From the NCBI RefSeq assembly GCF_030127145.1, contig NZ_CP126158.1:620001-684000 (forward strand): DNA of 64,000 bases. The letters are read 5' to 3'. Positions 1-9,012 of this stretch are shown one piece after another (within the stretch, counting starts at the first letter, position 1; each line of letters opens with the position of its first letter). Origin of the DNA: Halobaculum halobium. Its GTDB lineage: Archaea > Halobacteriota > Halobacteria > Halobacteriales > Haloferacaceae. The notes beneath the pieces were generated by a model. It saw nothing but the letters and a program-made list of their open reading frames with translations. It had not been told where the DNA came from and ran no database searches. Position numbers and translations under genes: made by a program.

Positions 1-823
1 TCAGGTCCGCCGGCGCGAGCAGGACGCAGGAGCCGTCGTCGCCGAGCGCGTCGAGGTAGTCGGAGACGACCGCCTCCGGGTCGTCGAGTTCCGAGAGCAC
101 GTTGCCGAAGAGGACGAGATCGACCTCGCCCGCGGCGCCCGGGTCGAAGGCCTCGGCGGTCTCCCGGTGGATCGTCGTGTGGACGTTCGGCCGCGTCTCC
201 GAGAGCACGTCGGCGAGCACGTCGGCGTTCGCGCTCGGCTCGATAGCGTGGTAGTCGAGGAGGGCGTCGTCGGGGAGGTAGTCGAGGAGCCCGAGCGCGG
301 GGCCGCCGGTGCCCGCGCCCACGTCGAGGACACGCAGCGTGCGGGGGAGCAGTCCGCGGTCGGCGAGGCGGTCGAGGACGTAGCCGAGGGCGGCGTAGAA
401 GTCCGGCTGGTGGTAGAGTGCGTATGCGAGCGCCGCGTCGGAGTCGTACTCGACGGGTCGCCCGCGGTAGTAGTCCTCCTTCAGTCGGTCGACCGTCTCC
501 CGGAGCGCGTCGCCCGACTCGCCCTCGTGCCAGTCGAGGCCGTACGCCTCGAACAGGAGGTCCTCGATCGTCTCGGCGTGTTCCGCGGGGAGCCCTTCGG
601 GCGACCACCCCGGCGGGTCGACCGGGTCGTCGTTCGCCGGAACGAAGGTGCCGTCCTCGCGCTCGACGAGCCCGAGGTCGAACGCCTCTTCGCGGAGGGC
701 GGTGCGGACGACCGCCGGGTGCGGCTGGTCGGGGAGGTACTCGTACACCTCGTCTGGGTCGACGGGGCGGGCGTTGCGGAGGTACTTCGCGGTGTCGCGC
801 AGCGCCTCGCGGTCGACGCTCAC
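1..823 (-). CDS. Rsm22-like small-subunit methyltransferase family protein, partial (C-terminus off the left edge)
   Basis: Read on the minus strand from GTG at 823 without a stop to the window edge (274 codons). The N-terminus (about 140 residues) carries the pattern YLRNARPVDPDEVYEYLPDQ followed by HPAVVR, which I associate with haloarchaeal Rsm22-family proteins. A class I SAM-binding motif, LDVGAGTGGPALGLLDYL, follows at about residues 170-187, and an acidic strand with FGNVLSELDD follows at about 230. Rsm22 relatives act on or with the small ribosomal subunit; some have a C-terminal Cys cluster, which would lie outside this window. The GTG at 821-823 was chosen because the homology-like sequence begins just after it. 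In-frame GTGs further upstream (863-893) are possible. It lies downstream of tyrA on the same strand, 157 bases away. Confidence 0.75.
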   Translation of the reverse strand, partial: MSVDREALRDTAKYLRNARPVDPDEVYEYLPDQPHPAVVRTALREEAFDLGLVEREDGTFVPANDDPVDPPGWSPEGLPAEHAETIEDLLFEAYGLDWHEGESGDALRETVDRLKEDYYRGRPVEYDSDAALAYALYHQPDFYAALGYVLDRLADRGLLPRTLRVLDVGAGTGGPALGLLDYLPDDALLDYHAIEPSANADVLADVLSETRPNVHTTIHRETAEAFDPGAAGEVDLVLFGNVLSELDDPEAVVSDYLDALGDDGSCVLLAPADL

Positions 824-980
824 GGCGACCACCACGCGGGCGTCTGCGACCGCGACGCCGGCCTCGGCGACCGCGGTGTCGGAAGACACCCGCGTCGCGC
901 GTGCGGTCGCGGGTGCGTCGGTGAACTCATATGCCGGCGGCTACTCGGTCGGCGGGGGTAACGGTTCTGTCTCGACCGCC

Positions 981-1805
981 TCAGTCGTCGGTAGTCGAGT
1001 CCTCGCTCTCGGCTCTCGCGTCGGCCGCGTCGCGGTCAGGTTCGACGCGCGACTCGGCGTCGACCGCCTCGCCCGCCCGCTCGAACAGTCCAGCGAACGC
1101 CTCGCGATCGGCGGCCGCCAGCGCGCTCGCGGCTTCCGCGACCGCGTCGGCACCGCCGGGGAACGTCTCGCGGATGTCGGCGTACACGCGCGGCTCCCCC
1201 TCGGTGACGGTGCGCGCCAACTCCGACAGCGGTTCCGACACCGGCGTGTGAAAGCGCTCGTCGACGTCGCCGGCGGCGAGCGCGTACGCGAGGGCGGCGG
1301 TGTGCGCGCCGGTCTGCACCGACGCCATGGCCTCGTCGTGCTCGCTTGCGGTCGTCTCGAACACCTCGTTGCCGACGGCCGCGAACCGCTCGCGGACGCG
1401 CTCGACGGTCGGGCCAGCTTCTCCGGGGACGTACGCGATCCGCCCCGGTCCCCGGGGCGGTGCGAACAGCGGGTGAAAGCTGGCGTATTCGCCGTCGACG
1501 ACGTCGGCCATCGCCGAGAGCGGCTCCGCCATGACGCCGGAGACGTCGACGATCGCTCCGTCGGCGGCGTTGTCGGCGTACTCCGCGACAGCGTCGGCGA
1601 CGACCGGGATCGGGACCGCGAGCACGACGCAGTCGAACGACTCGTCGGTGTCGAGGGGAACGACGCGGCCGTCGACGACCGACTCGGCGGCGTCCATCGC
1701 GGTCTGGGGGTTCGTGTCCGCGAGCGCGACGCGCTCGCTGACCGGGCGGAGGGTCTGTGCGGCCCACCGGCCCATCTCCCCGGCGCCGACGACGAGCAAC
1801 TTCAT
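981..1805 (-). CDS. tyrA: Prephenate dehydrogenase (TyrA family)
   Basis: 274 residues. It catalyses NAD(P)-dependent oxidative decarboxylation of prephenate (or arogenate) in tyrosine synthesis in the cytoplasm. The N-terminal Rossmann motif VVGAGEMGRW is at residues 5-14, followed by VVLAVPIPV at about 60 and the DVSGVM/SFHPLFAPP segments typical of archaeal TyrA. The helical dimerisation half contains SEHDEAMASVQTGAH. The length matches a stand-alone dehydrogenase without chorismate mutase. The C-terminal ~25 residues are acidic and probably disordered. aroA and aroC in the next 8 kb give a pathway context. Only the prephenate-versus-arogenate preference is uncertain. Confidence 0.92.
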   Translation of the reverse strand: MKLLVVGAGEMGRWAAQTLRPVSERVALADTNPQTAMDAAESVVDGRVVPLDTDESFDCVVLAVPIPVVADAVAEYADNAADGAIVDVSGVMAEPLSAMADVVDGEYASFHPLFAPPRGPGRIAYVPGEAGPTVERVRERFAAVGNEVFETTASEHDEAMASVQTGAHTAALAYALAAGDVDERFHTPVSEPLSELARTVTEGEPRVYADIRETFPGGADAVAEAASALAAADREAFAGLFERAGEAVDAESRVEPDRDAADARAESEDSTTDD

Positions 1806-1904
1806 GCACTGCGCTATCGGGGTGGCGACCGAAAGGGTATCGGTCGGGGCGACCGGGACACGTCGCCCGCCGACCGACGCTCCGTCACCGGCGCCAGTCC
1901 GCTG

Positions 1905-2393
1905 TCACGATTCCACTGACGCGATCCGGAACCACTCCGCCGGGAGCGTGTCGCCGCCGTGGTCCTCCGCCGACAACAGCCGCATCCGCACGTCCGCCAG
2001 GGGGACGGGCTCTGCGAACCGCACACCGACGAGCGTCTCCGCGTCGACCGTGCGCGCCTCGCCGCGGAAGTCGACCGCCCGGACGGTGACGTGGTCGTCG
2101 CCGACGCCGCCCTCGACGACCTCGAAGTGCGCCTCCAGCAGGGCGGGCGCGACCTCCGTGATCTCGGCGCGCTCGGCGTCCCCGGCGTCGATCGCTATCG
2201 TGTAAGTGCGGACGCCGTCCGGCGCCTGCTGGCAGACGGCGACGACGGCGTCGGTTCGCTCGGCAGCGCCGTCGGCGGTCGTCGAGTCGTCTCCGGAACC
2301 GGCCGCGTCGTCTGGATCAGTCACGTCGGCCTCCGACTCGTCGCCGGCGCCCGGCTCGCGGAACGCGTCCGCGACGCGCTCGAACAGGCTCAT
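1905..2393 (-). CDS. Conserved haloarchaeal hypothetical protein
   Basis: About 162 residues starting at [14 protein letters not shown]. An upstream in-frame start at 2420 would add nine poorly haloarchaeal residues. An amphipathic N-terminal helix is followed by an acidic, low-complexity linker (about residues 15-55). A mixed alpha/beta domain (about 60-162) comes next, with [20 protein letters not shown] and [18 protein letters not shown]. It has no signal peptide, membrane segment or catalytic motif that I recognise, so no function is assigned. It sits between the M24 peptidase and tyrA on the same strand with ~100-base gaps. Confidence 0.75.
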   Translation of the reverse strand: MSLFERVADAFREPGAGDESEADVTDPDDAAGSGDDSTTADGAAERTDAVVAVCQQAPDGVRTYTIAIDAGDAERAEITEVAPALLEAHFEVVEGGVGDDHVTVRAVDFRGEARTVDAETLVGVRFAEPVPLADVRMRLLSAEDHGGDTLPAEWFRIASVES

Positions 2394-2504
2394 AGCCGAT
2401 CGATGGGTCGCGCCGACCAAAGCCCCATCGGGGGTCGCTCCTGCCTCGGTACCCGGTCCAGGTACCGGTCCTCCGGGGTGCTGCCGGGGCGTGCAGGCGG
2501 ACGA

Positions 2505-3698
2505 TCACTGAACCACCAGCTCCACCGGGGAGTCAGCGGTGAGGTTCTCGTAGCCGTCCTCGGTGACGATCACGATGTCCTCGATGCGGACGCCGCCGAC
2601 CTCGGGGTCGTACAGCCCGGGCTCGACGGTGATCACGTGGCCCGGCTCCAGTTCCTCGCCTCGGGGGTTGAGCCCCGGCCGCTCGTGCACGTCGAGGCCG
2701 ACGCCGTGGCCCGTGGAGTGAATGAACCCGGTCTCGGTGTCGGGATCCGAGCGCAGGGTGGGATGGTCGGCGTCCTCGTACACGTCGCAGACGGCCGCGT
2801 GGACCTCGGCGCCGGTGGCGCCCGGCTCGACCGCGTCGAGGGCGGCCTCGAGCGCCTCCTCTGTCAGCGCGAACCACTCGCCGATCGCGTCGCTCGCCCC
2901 GCCCTTCGCGAAGGTTCGCGTCATGTCCGAGTGGTACTTGCTCGCCTTCTCGCGCGGGAAGATGTCGATGATGACGCTCTCACCCGCCCGGAGCGGCCCC
3001 GACCCGCGGTCGTGGGGGTCGGCGGCGTCGGCGCCGCAGGCGACGATCGTCTCGTCGAGCGCGCAGCCGTGGCGCAGCAGCGTGACCTCGATCTCCTCTT
3101 TCACGCGCTCGCTGGTGAGCGAAGTGGTCTCTCCATCCTCCTCGATCACGAGCGTCCCGTCGTCGGCCACGTCCGCAGCAGCGATCAGGTCCTCCGCGGC
3201 GGCCATGGCGGCCTCGTTCGCGGCCGTCGCCCGCCGGACGGCGTCGAGCTCCGCCTCGGTCTTGGTCGCGCGGACCGTCTCGACCACGTCGTCGCCATCC
3301 ACGTCGACCGCGAGACCTCGGTCACGCAGGCCGTCGGCGACGCCAACCGGAAAGCGCTCGGGGACGAGCGCCGACTCGACGCCCAGGTCGGCGAGGAAGT
3401 CGGCGTACACGCCGGCGAGTGCGGCCGCCTGCCCGTCCTCGGCGGCGCGCTCGGCGTAGTTGTACGTCGAGAGGCGGGCGACCGCGTCGGCGTTCGACTC
3501 CTTGGTCGCTCGGCCGTACTCGAGCCCGGAGACGAGTATCGCGAGTTGCTCGCCGGTGTAGGCGGTGAAAAACGGGTCCGGCGCGTCGAAGCCGGAGAGG
3601 TACAGTTGGTTCGAGTCGTCGCTCCCGGCCTCGATGCAGTACGCGTCGGCGTCGGCCGCCGCGAGCAGGTCGTCCAGCGCGGCGAGGCTGCGCGTCAT
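2505..3698 (-). CDS. M24 family metallopeptidase (Xaa-Pro aminopeptidase-like)
   Basis: 397 residues from [16 protein letters not shown]. An in-frame GTG/ATG at 3725 is possible but adds an atypical nonapeptide. The N-terminal creatinase-like domain spans about 1-150 and the C-terminal pita-bread catalytic domain about 160-397. The dinuclear metal ligands are visible: the first Asp in VIIDIFPRE, the second in HSDMTRTF, the His in [13 protein letters not shown], and the two Glu in [10 protein letters not shown] and GVRIEDIV. The family removes N-terminal residues preceding proline or cleaves Xaa-Pro dipeptides in the cytoplasm. Substrate cannot be deduced here. It is a single gene with ~100 bases before the next gene on its strand. 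Confidence 0.9.
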   Translation of the reverse strand: MTRSLAALDDLLAAADADAYCIEAGSDDSNQLYLSGFDAPDPFFTAYTGEQLAILVSGLEYGRATKESNADAVARLSTYNYAERAAEDGQAAALAGVYADFLADLGVESALVPERFPVGVADGLRDRGLAVDVDGDDVVETVRATKTEAELDAVRRATAANEAAMAAAEDLIAAADVADDGTLVIEEDGETTSLTSERVKEEIEVTLLRHGCALDETIVACGADAADPHDRGSGPLRAGESVIIDIFPREKASKYHSDMTRTFAKGGASDAIGEWFALTEEALEAALDAVEPGATGAEVHAAVCDVYEDADHPTLRSDPDTETGFIHSTGHGVGLDVHERPGLNPRGEELEPGHVITVEPGLYDPEVGGVRIEDIVIVTEDGYENLTADSPVELVVQ

Positions 3699-3776
3699 GG
3701 GAGAACCTGCGGCGACGCTCGGCATAGGCGTTTTCGTCGCGGGGAGTTGTACGGGCGAGCCGCGGCCGTCATCCGG

Positions 3777-3956
3777 TCAGGCGACGCCGGAATCGGGCCG
3801 CCACCGTTCGCTGACCTCGCCGTTCATCGCGTACTCGAGCGCCTGCCAGACCTCCCCGGCGTCGCGGAGCCGCCTCACGCCGCCGACCCGATCGTCCGGG
3901 ACCAGCCCGCGGTCGAGGAGTTCGGCGAGGAGGCACTCTGCGTGCGTTTCGTCCAT
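3777..3956 (-). CDS. Small conserved haloarchaeal protein (59 residues)
   Basis: A 59-residue ORF starting [20 protein letters not shown] and ending [12 protein letters not shown], acidic and predicted helical. I do not recognise the family. It is supported by its own upstream AT-rich promoter-like stretch (3957-4000, TTTTTTTAC directly before ATG on this strand), which is exceptional in this GC-rich DNA, and by haloarchaeal codon use. It is divergent from aroA, with the two promoters sharing the 177-base interval. A longer reading in the same frame (to 4613) runs antisense to aroA and is not credible. Confidence 0.6.
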   Translation of the reverse strand: MDETHAECLLAELLDRGLVPDDRVGGVRRLRDAGEVWQALEYAMNGEVSERWRPDSGVA

Positions 3957-4133
3957 GTAAAAAAATTCACTACGGCTGTAGTAGTAGTATTGCCAAATCA
4001 GTTCGGTGTGACACGTGTGCGCGTTGGATCCGCGAATACCCCGCTCGACAGGCGAGATCAGCGGCGGGAGACCGCACCCGCAACGGCTGTCACGGTCGGT
4101 ACACACTTCCCCCGTGACCCGTACCTCCGCGAC

Positions 4134-5474
4134 ATGGACGCACACGTCTCCCCGTCGCGGGTCGCCGGCCGCGCGCGCGCACCGCCGTCGAAGAGCTACA
4201 CCCACCGAGCGATCCTCGCCGCAGGCTACGGCACCGGCACGACAGTCACGGACCCGCTCGACTCGGCGGACCCGCGGGCCACCGGCCGGGCTGTCGAGGC
4301 TTTCGGCGGCGCAGTCTCGTGGGTCCCCGCCGGGGACGAAGACGAGGATGGCGACGGAGACGGGGGAGGAGCCGGCGGCGCAACGGCCGTCGAGGTTGCG
4401 GGCTTCGGAGGCCGGCCCGGCACCCCCGACGACGTGATCGACTGCGCGAACTCGGGGACGACGATGCGCCTCGTCACCGCCGCCGCCGGACTGACCGACG
4501 GGCTCGCGGTGCTCACTGGCGACGAGTCGCTCCGCTCGCGCCCGCAGGGACCGCTTCTCGACGCCGTCGAGTCGCTCGGCGGACGCGCTGAGTCGACCCG
4601 TCGCAACGGCCAAGCGCCGCTGGTCGTCGGCGACGCGATGGCCGGTGAGACGGTCGCCATCCCCGGCGACGTCTCCTCGCAGTTCGTCACCGCGTTGCTC
4701 ATGGCCGGCGCGGTCACCGAGGAGGGGATCGAGATCGACCTCGAAACGGAGCTGAAGTCAGCGCCGTACGTCGAGATAACCCGCGAGGTGCTCGCGGACT
4801 TCGGCATCGACACCGAGCGCACCGAGGCGGGCTTTCGAGTCCCTGGCGGCCAGCAATACGAGGCGGACGAGTACGCCGTCCCCGGCGACTTCTCGTCGAT
4901 GTCGTACCTCCTCGCCGCCGGCGCCGTCGCCGCCGCGGACGGCGAGTCGGTCGTCGTCGAGGGCGCCCGCCCGAGCGCCCAGGGCGACTCGGCCATCGTC
5001 GACGTGCTCGACCGCATGGGCGCCGACATCGCGTGGGACGAGGACGCCGGCGAGATCACCGTCGGGGCGGCCGACCTCGCGGGCGTCGAGGTCGACGTGG
5101 GCGACACCCCCGACCTGCTCCCGACCATCGCCGTGCTGGGCGCCGTCGCCGACGGCGAGACGCGGATCGTGAACGCCGAGCACGTTCGGTACAAGGAGAC
5201 CGACCGCGTCGCCGCGATGGCCGAGTCGCTGGAGAAACTGGGCGCCGAGGTGACCGAGGAACGTGACTCGCTGACCGTCCACGGCGGCGACTCCGCGCTC
5301 GCGGGAACGACGGTCCACGGGCGGGGCGACCACCGGCTCGTGATGGCGCTGACGGTCGCCGGCCTCGTCGCCGACGGCGAGACGACGGTCACCGGCGCCG
5401 AGCACGTCGACGTGTCCTTCCCGGGGTTCTTCGAGACGATGGCCGACCTCGGCGCGAACGCCACCGTCGAGTAG
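4134..5474 (+). CDS. aroA: 3-phosphoshikimate 1-carboxyvinyltransferase (EPSP synthase)
   Basis: 446 residues from [20 protein letters not shown]. It transfers the enolpyruvyl group of PEP to shikimate-3-phosphate. Signature elements: [15 protein letters not shown] (about residues 15-29), the [12 protein letters not shown] loop (about 103-114), [14 protein letters not shown], and the C-terminal [16 protein letters not shown] low-complexity acidic insertion ([16 protein letters not shown], about 66-81) lies in the N-terminal half and is not needed for the fold; such insertions are common in haloarchaeal enzymes. The ATG at 4134 is preferred because homology begins immediately after it; the open frame continues upstream only as antisense noise. 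Confidence 0.95.
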   Translation: MDAHVSPSRVAGRARAPPSKSYTHRAILAAGYGTGTTVTDPLDSADPRATGRAVEAFGGAVSWVPAGDEDEDGDGDGGGAGGATAVEVAGFGGRPGTPDDVIDCANSGTTMRLVTAAAGLTDGLAVLTGDESLRSRPQGPLLDAVESLGGRAESTRRNGQAPLVVGDAMAGETVAIPGDVSSQFVTALLMAGAVTEEGIEIDLETELKSAPYVEITREVLADFGIDTERTEAGFRVPGGQQYEADEYAVPGDFSSMSYLLAAGAVAAADGESVVVEGARPSAQGDSAIVDVLDRMGADIAWDEDAGEITVGAADLAGVEVDVGDTPDLLPTIAVLGAVADGETRIVNAEHVRYKETDRVAAMAESLEKLGAEVTEERDSLTVHGGDSALAGTTVHGRGDHRLVMALTVAGLVADGETTVTGAEHVDVSFPGFFETMADLGANATVE

Positions 5475-5505
5475 GCTGGAGTAGCGGAAGGGCTCGGCCT
5501 CGTGC

Positions 5506-6093
5506 CTACTCGAAGACGAGGCCGTAGTGATACGGCGGGACGTTCACGCGATCGACCGCTCGGAGATCGCTCGCCGCCTCGACTAGTTCCGCCGTCTCGT
5601 CGGGCGAGATCCGGAGGTCCGTCGGCGGGCCGCGCGGCGCCCCGGCGACGGTGGTTTCCTCGCGCGGCCGGTCGTGCCAGTTGAGTACGACGAACCGGCC
5701 GTCCGCGGCGAGCGCGTCGACGACGCCCGCGACGAACGCCTCGGGGTCGTCGACGCCGTGGAAGGTGTTCGCGATCAACGCCACGTCAACGGACTCGGGG
5801 AGGTGATCCGGCAGCGACCGCGCGTCGCCGTGTACCGTGTGCAGCGTGTCGACCTCGTGGCGCCCAGCGAGCCGATCGAGTTCCGCGAGCAGTCCCTCGT
5901 CGATGTCGACCGCATACACCGGCGCGGGGGCGGTGATCCGCGCGGCGGGCAGCGCGAAGTAGCCGTTTCCGCAGCCGATCTCGGCGAGCGCGTCACCAGG
6001 AGACAGCCCCAGGTTTCGGAGCGTCTCTCCCGGTGTGGGCCACAGCCGACTCCACCAGTCCCAGTCCGGCTGTCGCGTGTTCGTGAAGCGCAT
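5506..6093 (-). CDS. Class I SAM-dependent methyltransferase
   Basis: 195 residues. Motif I EIGCGNGYFALP is at about 39-50, the acidic end of strand 2 is VYAVDIDEGLLAEL, motif II/III is DVALIANTFHGVDDPEAF, and VVLNWHDRP forms the last core strand. This is a complete seven-strand Rossmann methyltransferase without an extra domain, so substrate is not inferable. The N-terminal MRFTNTRQPDWDWWSRLWP is aromatic-rich and probably forms a lid. Convergent with aroA (31-base gap) and divergent from the iron alcohol dehydrogenase, with a relatively AT-rich shared promoter interval (6094-6221). Confidence 0.85.
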   Translation of the reverse strand: MRFTNTRQPDWDWWSRLWPTPGETLRNLGLSPGDALAEIGCGNGYFALPAARITAPAPVYAVDIDEGLLAELDRLAGRHEVDTLHTVHGDARSLPDHLPESVDVALIANTFHGVDDPEAFVAGVVDALAADGRFVVLNWHDRPREETTVAGAPRGPPTDLRISPDETAELVEAASDLRAVDRVNVPPYHYGLVFE

Positions 6094-6221
6094 CGCCAGA
6101 GTATTTCATTTACCGTACAATAGCAGTTTCGCAGTCGCGGTCGAAGGGCCGAGGCACACCGCCGCGCACGAACGCTTCCGGCGCCGATGCCGTTTTCGCC
6201 GATGCGGGAGACGGTTCCGCC

Positions 6222-7453
6222 ATGAGTTCACTCGACACGCCGTCGTTCGCGTTCGACTACGACCCGGGGGCGATCCACTACGGCCGCGGCTGTATCGACG
6301 ACATCGGTGGCGCGCTCGCCGAGCGCGGGTGCGACACCGCGCTCGTGGTCTGCGGGTCGAACGTCGCCGCCAACGCGGACCTGATGGACGCGGTCGGCGC
6401 CGGCCTCGGCGACCGCCTCGCGGAGGTGTTCGCGGGCACGACCCCTGACAAGCGCCTGCGCGAGGCGGCCCGCGCGGCCGAACGCGCCGCCGACCTCGGC
6501 GTCGACGCGTTCGTCCCAGTCGGCGGCGGCTCCAGCCTCGACGTGGCGACCGTCGCCTCGGTGCTTCGCGCCCGCGACCTGTCGCTCGCGGAGGCCCGGC
6601 AAGAAGTCGCCGACACCGGGGGATCGCGACGCCCGAGAATCCCGCCTCGCTCACGCCGCTGTTCCCCGTGCCGACGACGCTCGCGGGCGCGGACCTCTCG
6701 GTGATCGCCGGCATCGCCGCCGCGGTCGACGCCGGCGAGAGTGACGCCGGCGCCGACGCTGCCGACGCCGTCGGTACCGAGGTCGTCTCGACCGGTGTCG
6801 GCGGGGCCGAATTGATGCCCGACGCGCTGTTCTACGACCCCGCCCTGTTCGAGACGACGCCGAAAGGCGTGCTCGCGGGGTCGGCCATGAACGGCTTCGA
6901 CAAGGCGATCGAGTCGCTGTACGCCCGCACCCGGACGGCAGTCACCGACGCGACTGCGACCCGGGCGGTCCGACTGCTCGCGGACGGCTTGCCCGAGCTG
7001 TCCGACGACCCGGCGGCGATGGACCGCGCCGTCGCGGGGGTCGTGCTCGCGCAGTACGGCATCTCGCGCCCCGGCGAGATGACGATCAACGTGATCCACG
7101 CGTTCGGCCACGGCCTCCGCGACGCCTTCGGCATCCAGCAGGGACTGGCGCACGCGGCGGTCGCGCCCCACGCGCTGCGGGCGCTTGCAGACGCCGGCGT
7201 CGATCTCTCCCTGCTCGCGGCGGCGTTCGAAGTCGACGCTGGCAACGACACCGAGGCGGCGATCGCCCAGGTGGAGCGCGTCCGCGACGCGCTCGGTCTA
7301 CCCGCGTCGCTGTCGGCGATCGACGGCGTCGACGCCGACGGCCTCGACGAGGCCGCGCGGGTGGCAGCCGCCGACTCGCTGCTGTCGTACGCGCCTGAGG
7401 GCTACGACCTCACCGAGGCCGACGCGCGGGCGGTGCTCGACTCGGCATTCTGA
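6222..7453 (+). pseudogene. Iron-containing alcohol dehydrogenase, interrupted by a -1 frameshift near 6620
   Basis: Two frames together encode one complete ~410-residue type III (iron) ADH. The first half (6222 to ~6619) gives the NAD-binding part: GCDTALVVCGSNVAANADL, TTPDKRLREAARAAERA and VPVGGGSSLDVAT. The second half resumes at ~6620 in frame ATC GCG ACG CCC (IATPENPASLTPLFPVPTT) and contains AMNGFDKAIESLYA and the metal-binding HAFGHGLRDAFGIQQGLAHA with a downstream His. The junction is a GGGGG run (6618-6622). One additional G would restore an uninterrupted enzyme with the expected DTGGIATPENPAS sequence. Family members oxidise or reduce alcohols or aldehydes with NAD(P). Read as a sequencing indel or a very recent mutation. 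Confidence 0.85.
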
Positions 7454-7535
7454 GGGCCGCCCGGGCACCGACAACCGCGCTGAACTGACCGTCGGTTCAC
7501 GAACGGCTTTGCCCCTCCGCCACGGGGCTGACCAT

Positions 7536-8912
7536 ATGAGCGACACAGACGCCCCTCCCCGTCCGCCGGAGGCCGCCCCCGGTCCGGACGGCCTGCCGTT
7601 CCTCGGATCCTTCCTCGAGAGCAGTCGGGACTTCTTCGCCTTCCGCGACCGCGTCGCCGCCGAGTACGGCGGGGTCGCGCGCTACGAAATCCTCGGACAG
7701 GACGTGTTCCTCCTGACCGACCCCGACGCGATCAGGCGGGTCCTCGTCACGGAGAACGAGCAGTACGTCAAGGGGGAACTGTTCCAGCAGCAGCTCCGAC
7801 CGGTACTCGGAAACGGCCTGCTCAACAGCGAGGGGGACTTCTGGCGCCGGCAGCGACACCTGATCCAGCCGGCGTTCACGCCCGATCGCATCGCAGGGTA
7901 CGCCGACATGATGGTCGAGGCGACCGAGCGCACGAGCGCCCGCTGGGGCGACGGTGAGGTCCGCGACGTCCACCGCGACATGATGGGACTGACGCTGGAT
8001 ATCGTCGCCCGCGCGCTGATGGGCGTCGACATCCGCGACCGCACGCCCGCGATCGGCGGCGCGCTCGACACCGTGATGGAGCAGTCGGCGGGCGGCAGCC
8101 TGCTCGATCTCCTCCCGCCGGCGGTGCCGACGCCCGGCCGGGAGAAGCTCCGAGAGGCGGTCGCCGCTCTCGACCGAATCGTCGACGAGTTGGTCGACGA
8201 GAAGCGGCGCGCGCTGCGCGAGGGCGAGGTCGACCCCGACGCCGACGTGGTATCGGCGCTGCTGACCGCGGAGGACGACGACGGCGAGCGGATGGCCGCT
8301 GAACAGGTCCGCGATGAGGTGAAGACGCTGCTGCTCGCGGGCCACGAGACGACGGCACTGTCGCTCACCTTCACGCTCCACCTGCTCGCGCGCCACCCCG
8401 AGATCGAACAGCGACTGCTCGACGAACTGGAGACCGAACTCGGCGACGATCCCCCGGGCTTCGACACCGTTCGCGACCTGGAGTACCTCGATGACGTCGT
8501 CACCGAGTCGATGCGGCTGCTCCCGCCGGTACACGGCATCCTCCGCGAACCGACCGAAGACGTGGTTCTCGGCGGGTACCGGGTCCCCGAAGGGACCCCG
8601 CTGGCGATCAGTCAGTGGGTCGTCCACCGAGACCCCGCCCACTACGACGACCCGCACGCGTTCCGTCCCGAACGGTGGACCGACGAGATGGAGGCGGAAC
8701 TACATCCGCTGGCGTACTTCCCGTTCTCCTCGGGACCGCGTCGGTGCGTCGGCGACCGGTTCGCGCTGTTGGAGGCGAAGCTGATCCTCGCGACGTTGCC
8801 ACCGCGGTTCTCCTTCGAGGTGGTCGACCCGGTCGATCTCGAGGAAAATCTGGAGGCGAGCATCACGACGCGCCCGACGCAACCGGTTCGGATGCGCCTC
8901 CACGAACGCTGA
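7536..8912 (+). CDS. Cytochrome P450
   Basis: 458 residues; the family uses O2 and electrons from a redox partner to hydroxylate an organic substrate. It is a soluble, non-anchored type: a proline-rich N-terminus (PPRPPEAAPGPDGLPFLG) and no membrane segment. Hallmarks: I-helix AGHETTALS (about 268-276, with the oxygen-activating Thr), K-helix ESMRLLPPVHGILRE (ExxR), PERF-like FRPERW, and the heme loop FPFSSGPRRCVGDRFA with the Cys thiolate at residue 404. No ferredoxin or reductase gene is adjacent. It resembles the CYP102/4-like fatty-acid clade more than steroid P450s, but this is only an impression. The start at 7536 follows a TGACCAT leader. Confidence 0.92.
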   Translation: MSDTDAPPRPPEAAPGPDGLPFLGSFLESSRDFFAFRDRVAAEYGGVARYEILGQDVFLLTDPDAIRRVLVTENEQYVKGELFQQQLRPVLGNGLLNSEGDFWRRQRHLIQPAFTPDRIAGYADMMVEATERTSARWGDGEVRDVHRDMMGLTLDIVARALMGVDIRDRTPAIGGALDTVMEQSAGGSLLDLLPPAVPTPGREKLREAVAALDRIVDELVDEKRRALREGEVDPDADVVSALLTAEDDDGERMAAEQVRDEVKTLLLAGHETTALSLTFTLHLLARHPEIEQRLLDELETELGDDPPGFDTVRDLEYLDDVVTESMRLLPPVHGILREPTEDVVLGGYRVPEGTPLAISQWVVHRDPAHYDDPHAFRPERWTDEMEAELHPLAYFPFSSGPRRCVGDRFALLEAKLILATLPPRFSFEVVDPVDLEENLEASITTRPTQPVRMRLHER

Positions 8913-8982
8913 CCCGAGGGGACCGGTCCCGCTGTCCTCACCGCACCGCGGCGCGCCGGCGGTTCTTCGCACCTTCGCCGCA

Positions 8983-8990
8983 TTTTATAC
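8983..8990 (+). promoter_or_regulatory. TATA box of aroC
   Basis: TTTTATAC ends 23 bases before the ATG at 9013, typical of leaderless haloarchaeal promoters. Confidence 0.75.
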
Positions 8991-9012
8991 TGCGCACCCA
9001 CCGAATACGGAC

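Noticed and set aside
1959-4133. A long in-frame upstream extension of aroA
   Set aside because: Antisense to the M24 peptidase and other genes; EPSP synthase homology begins at 4134.
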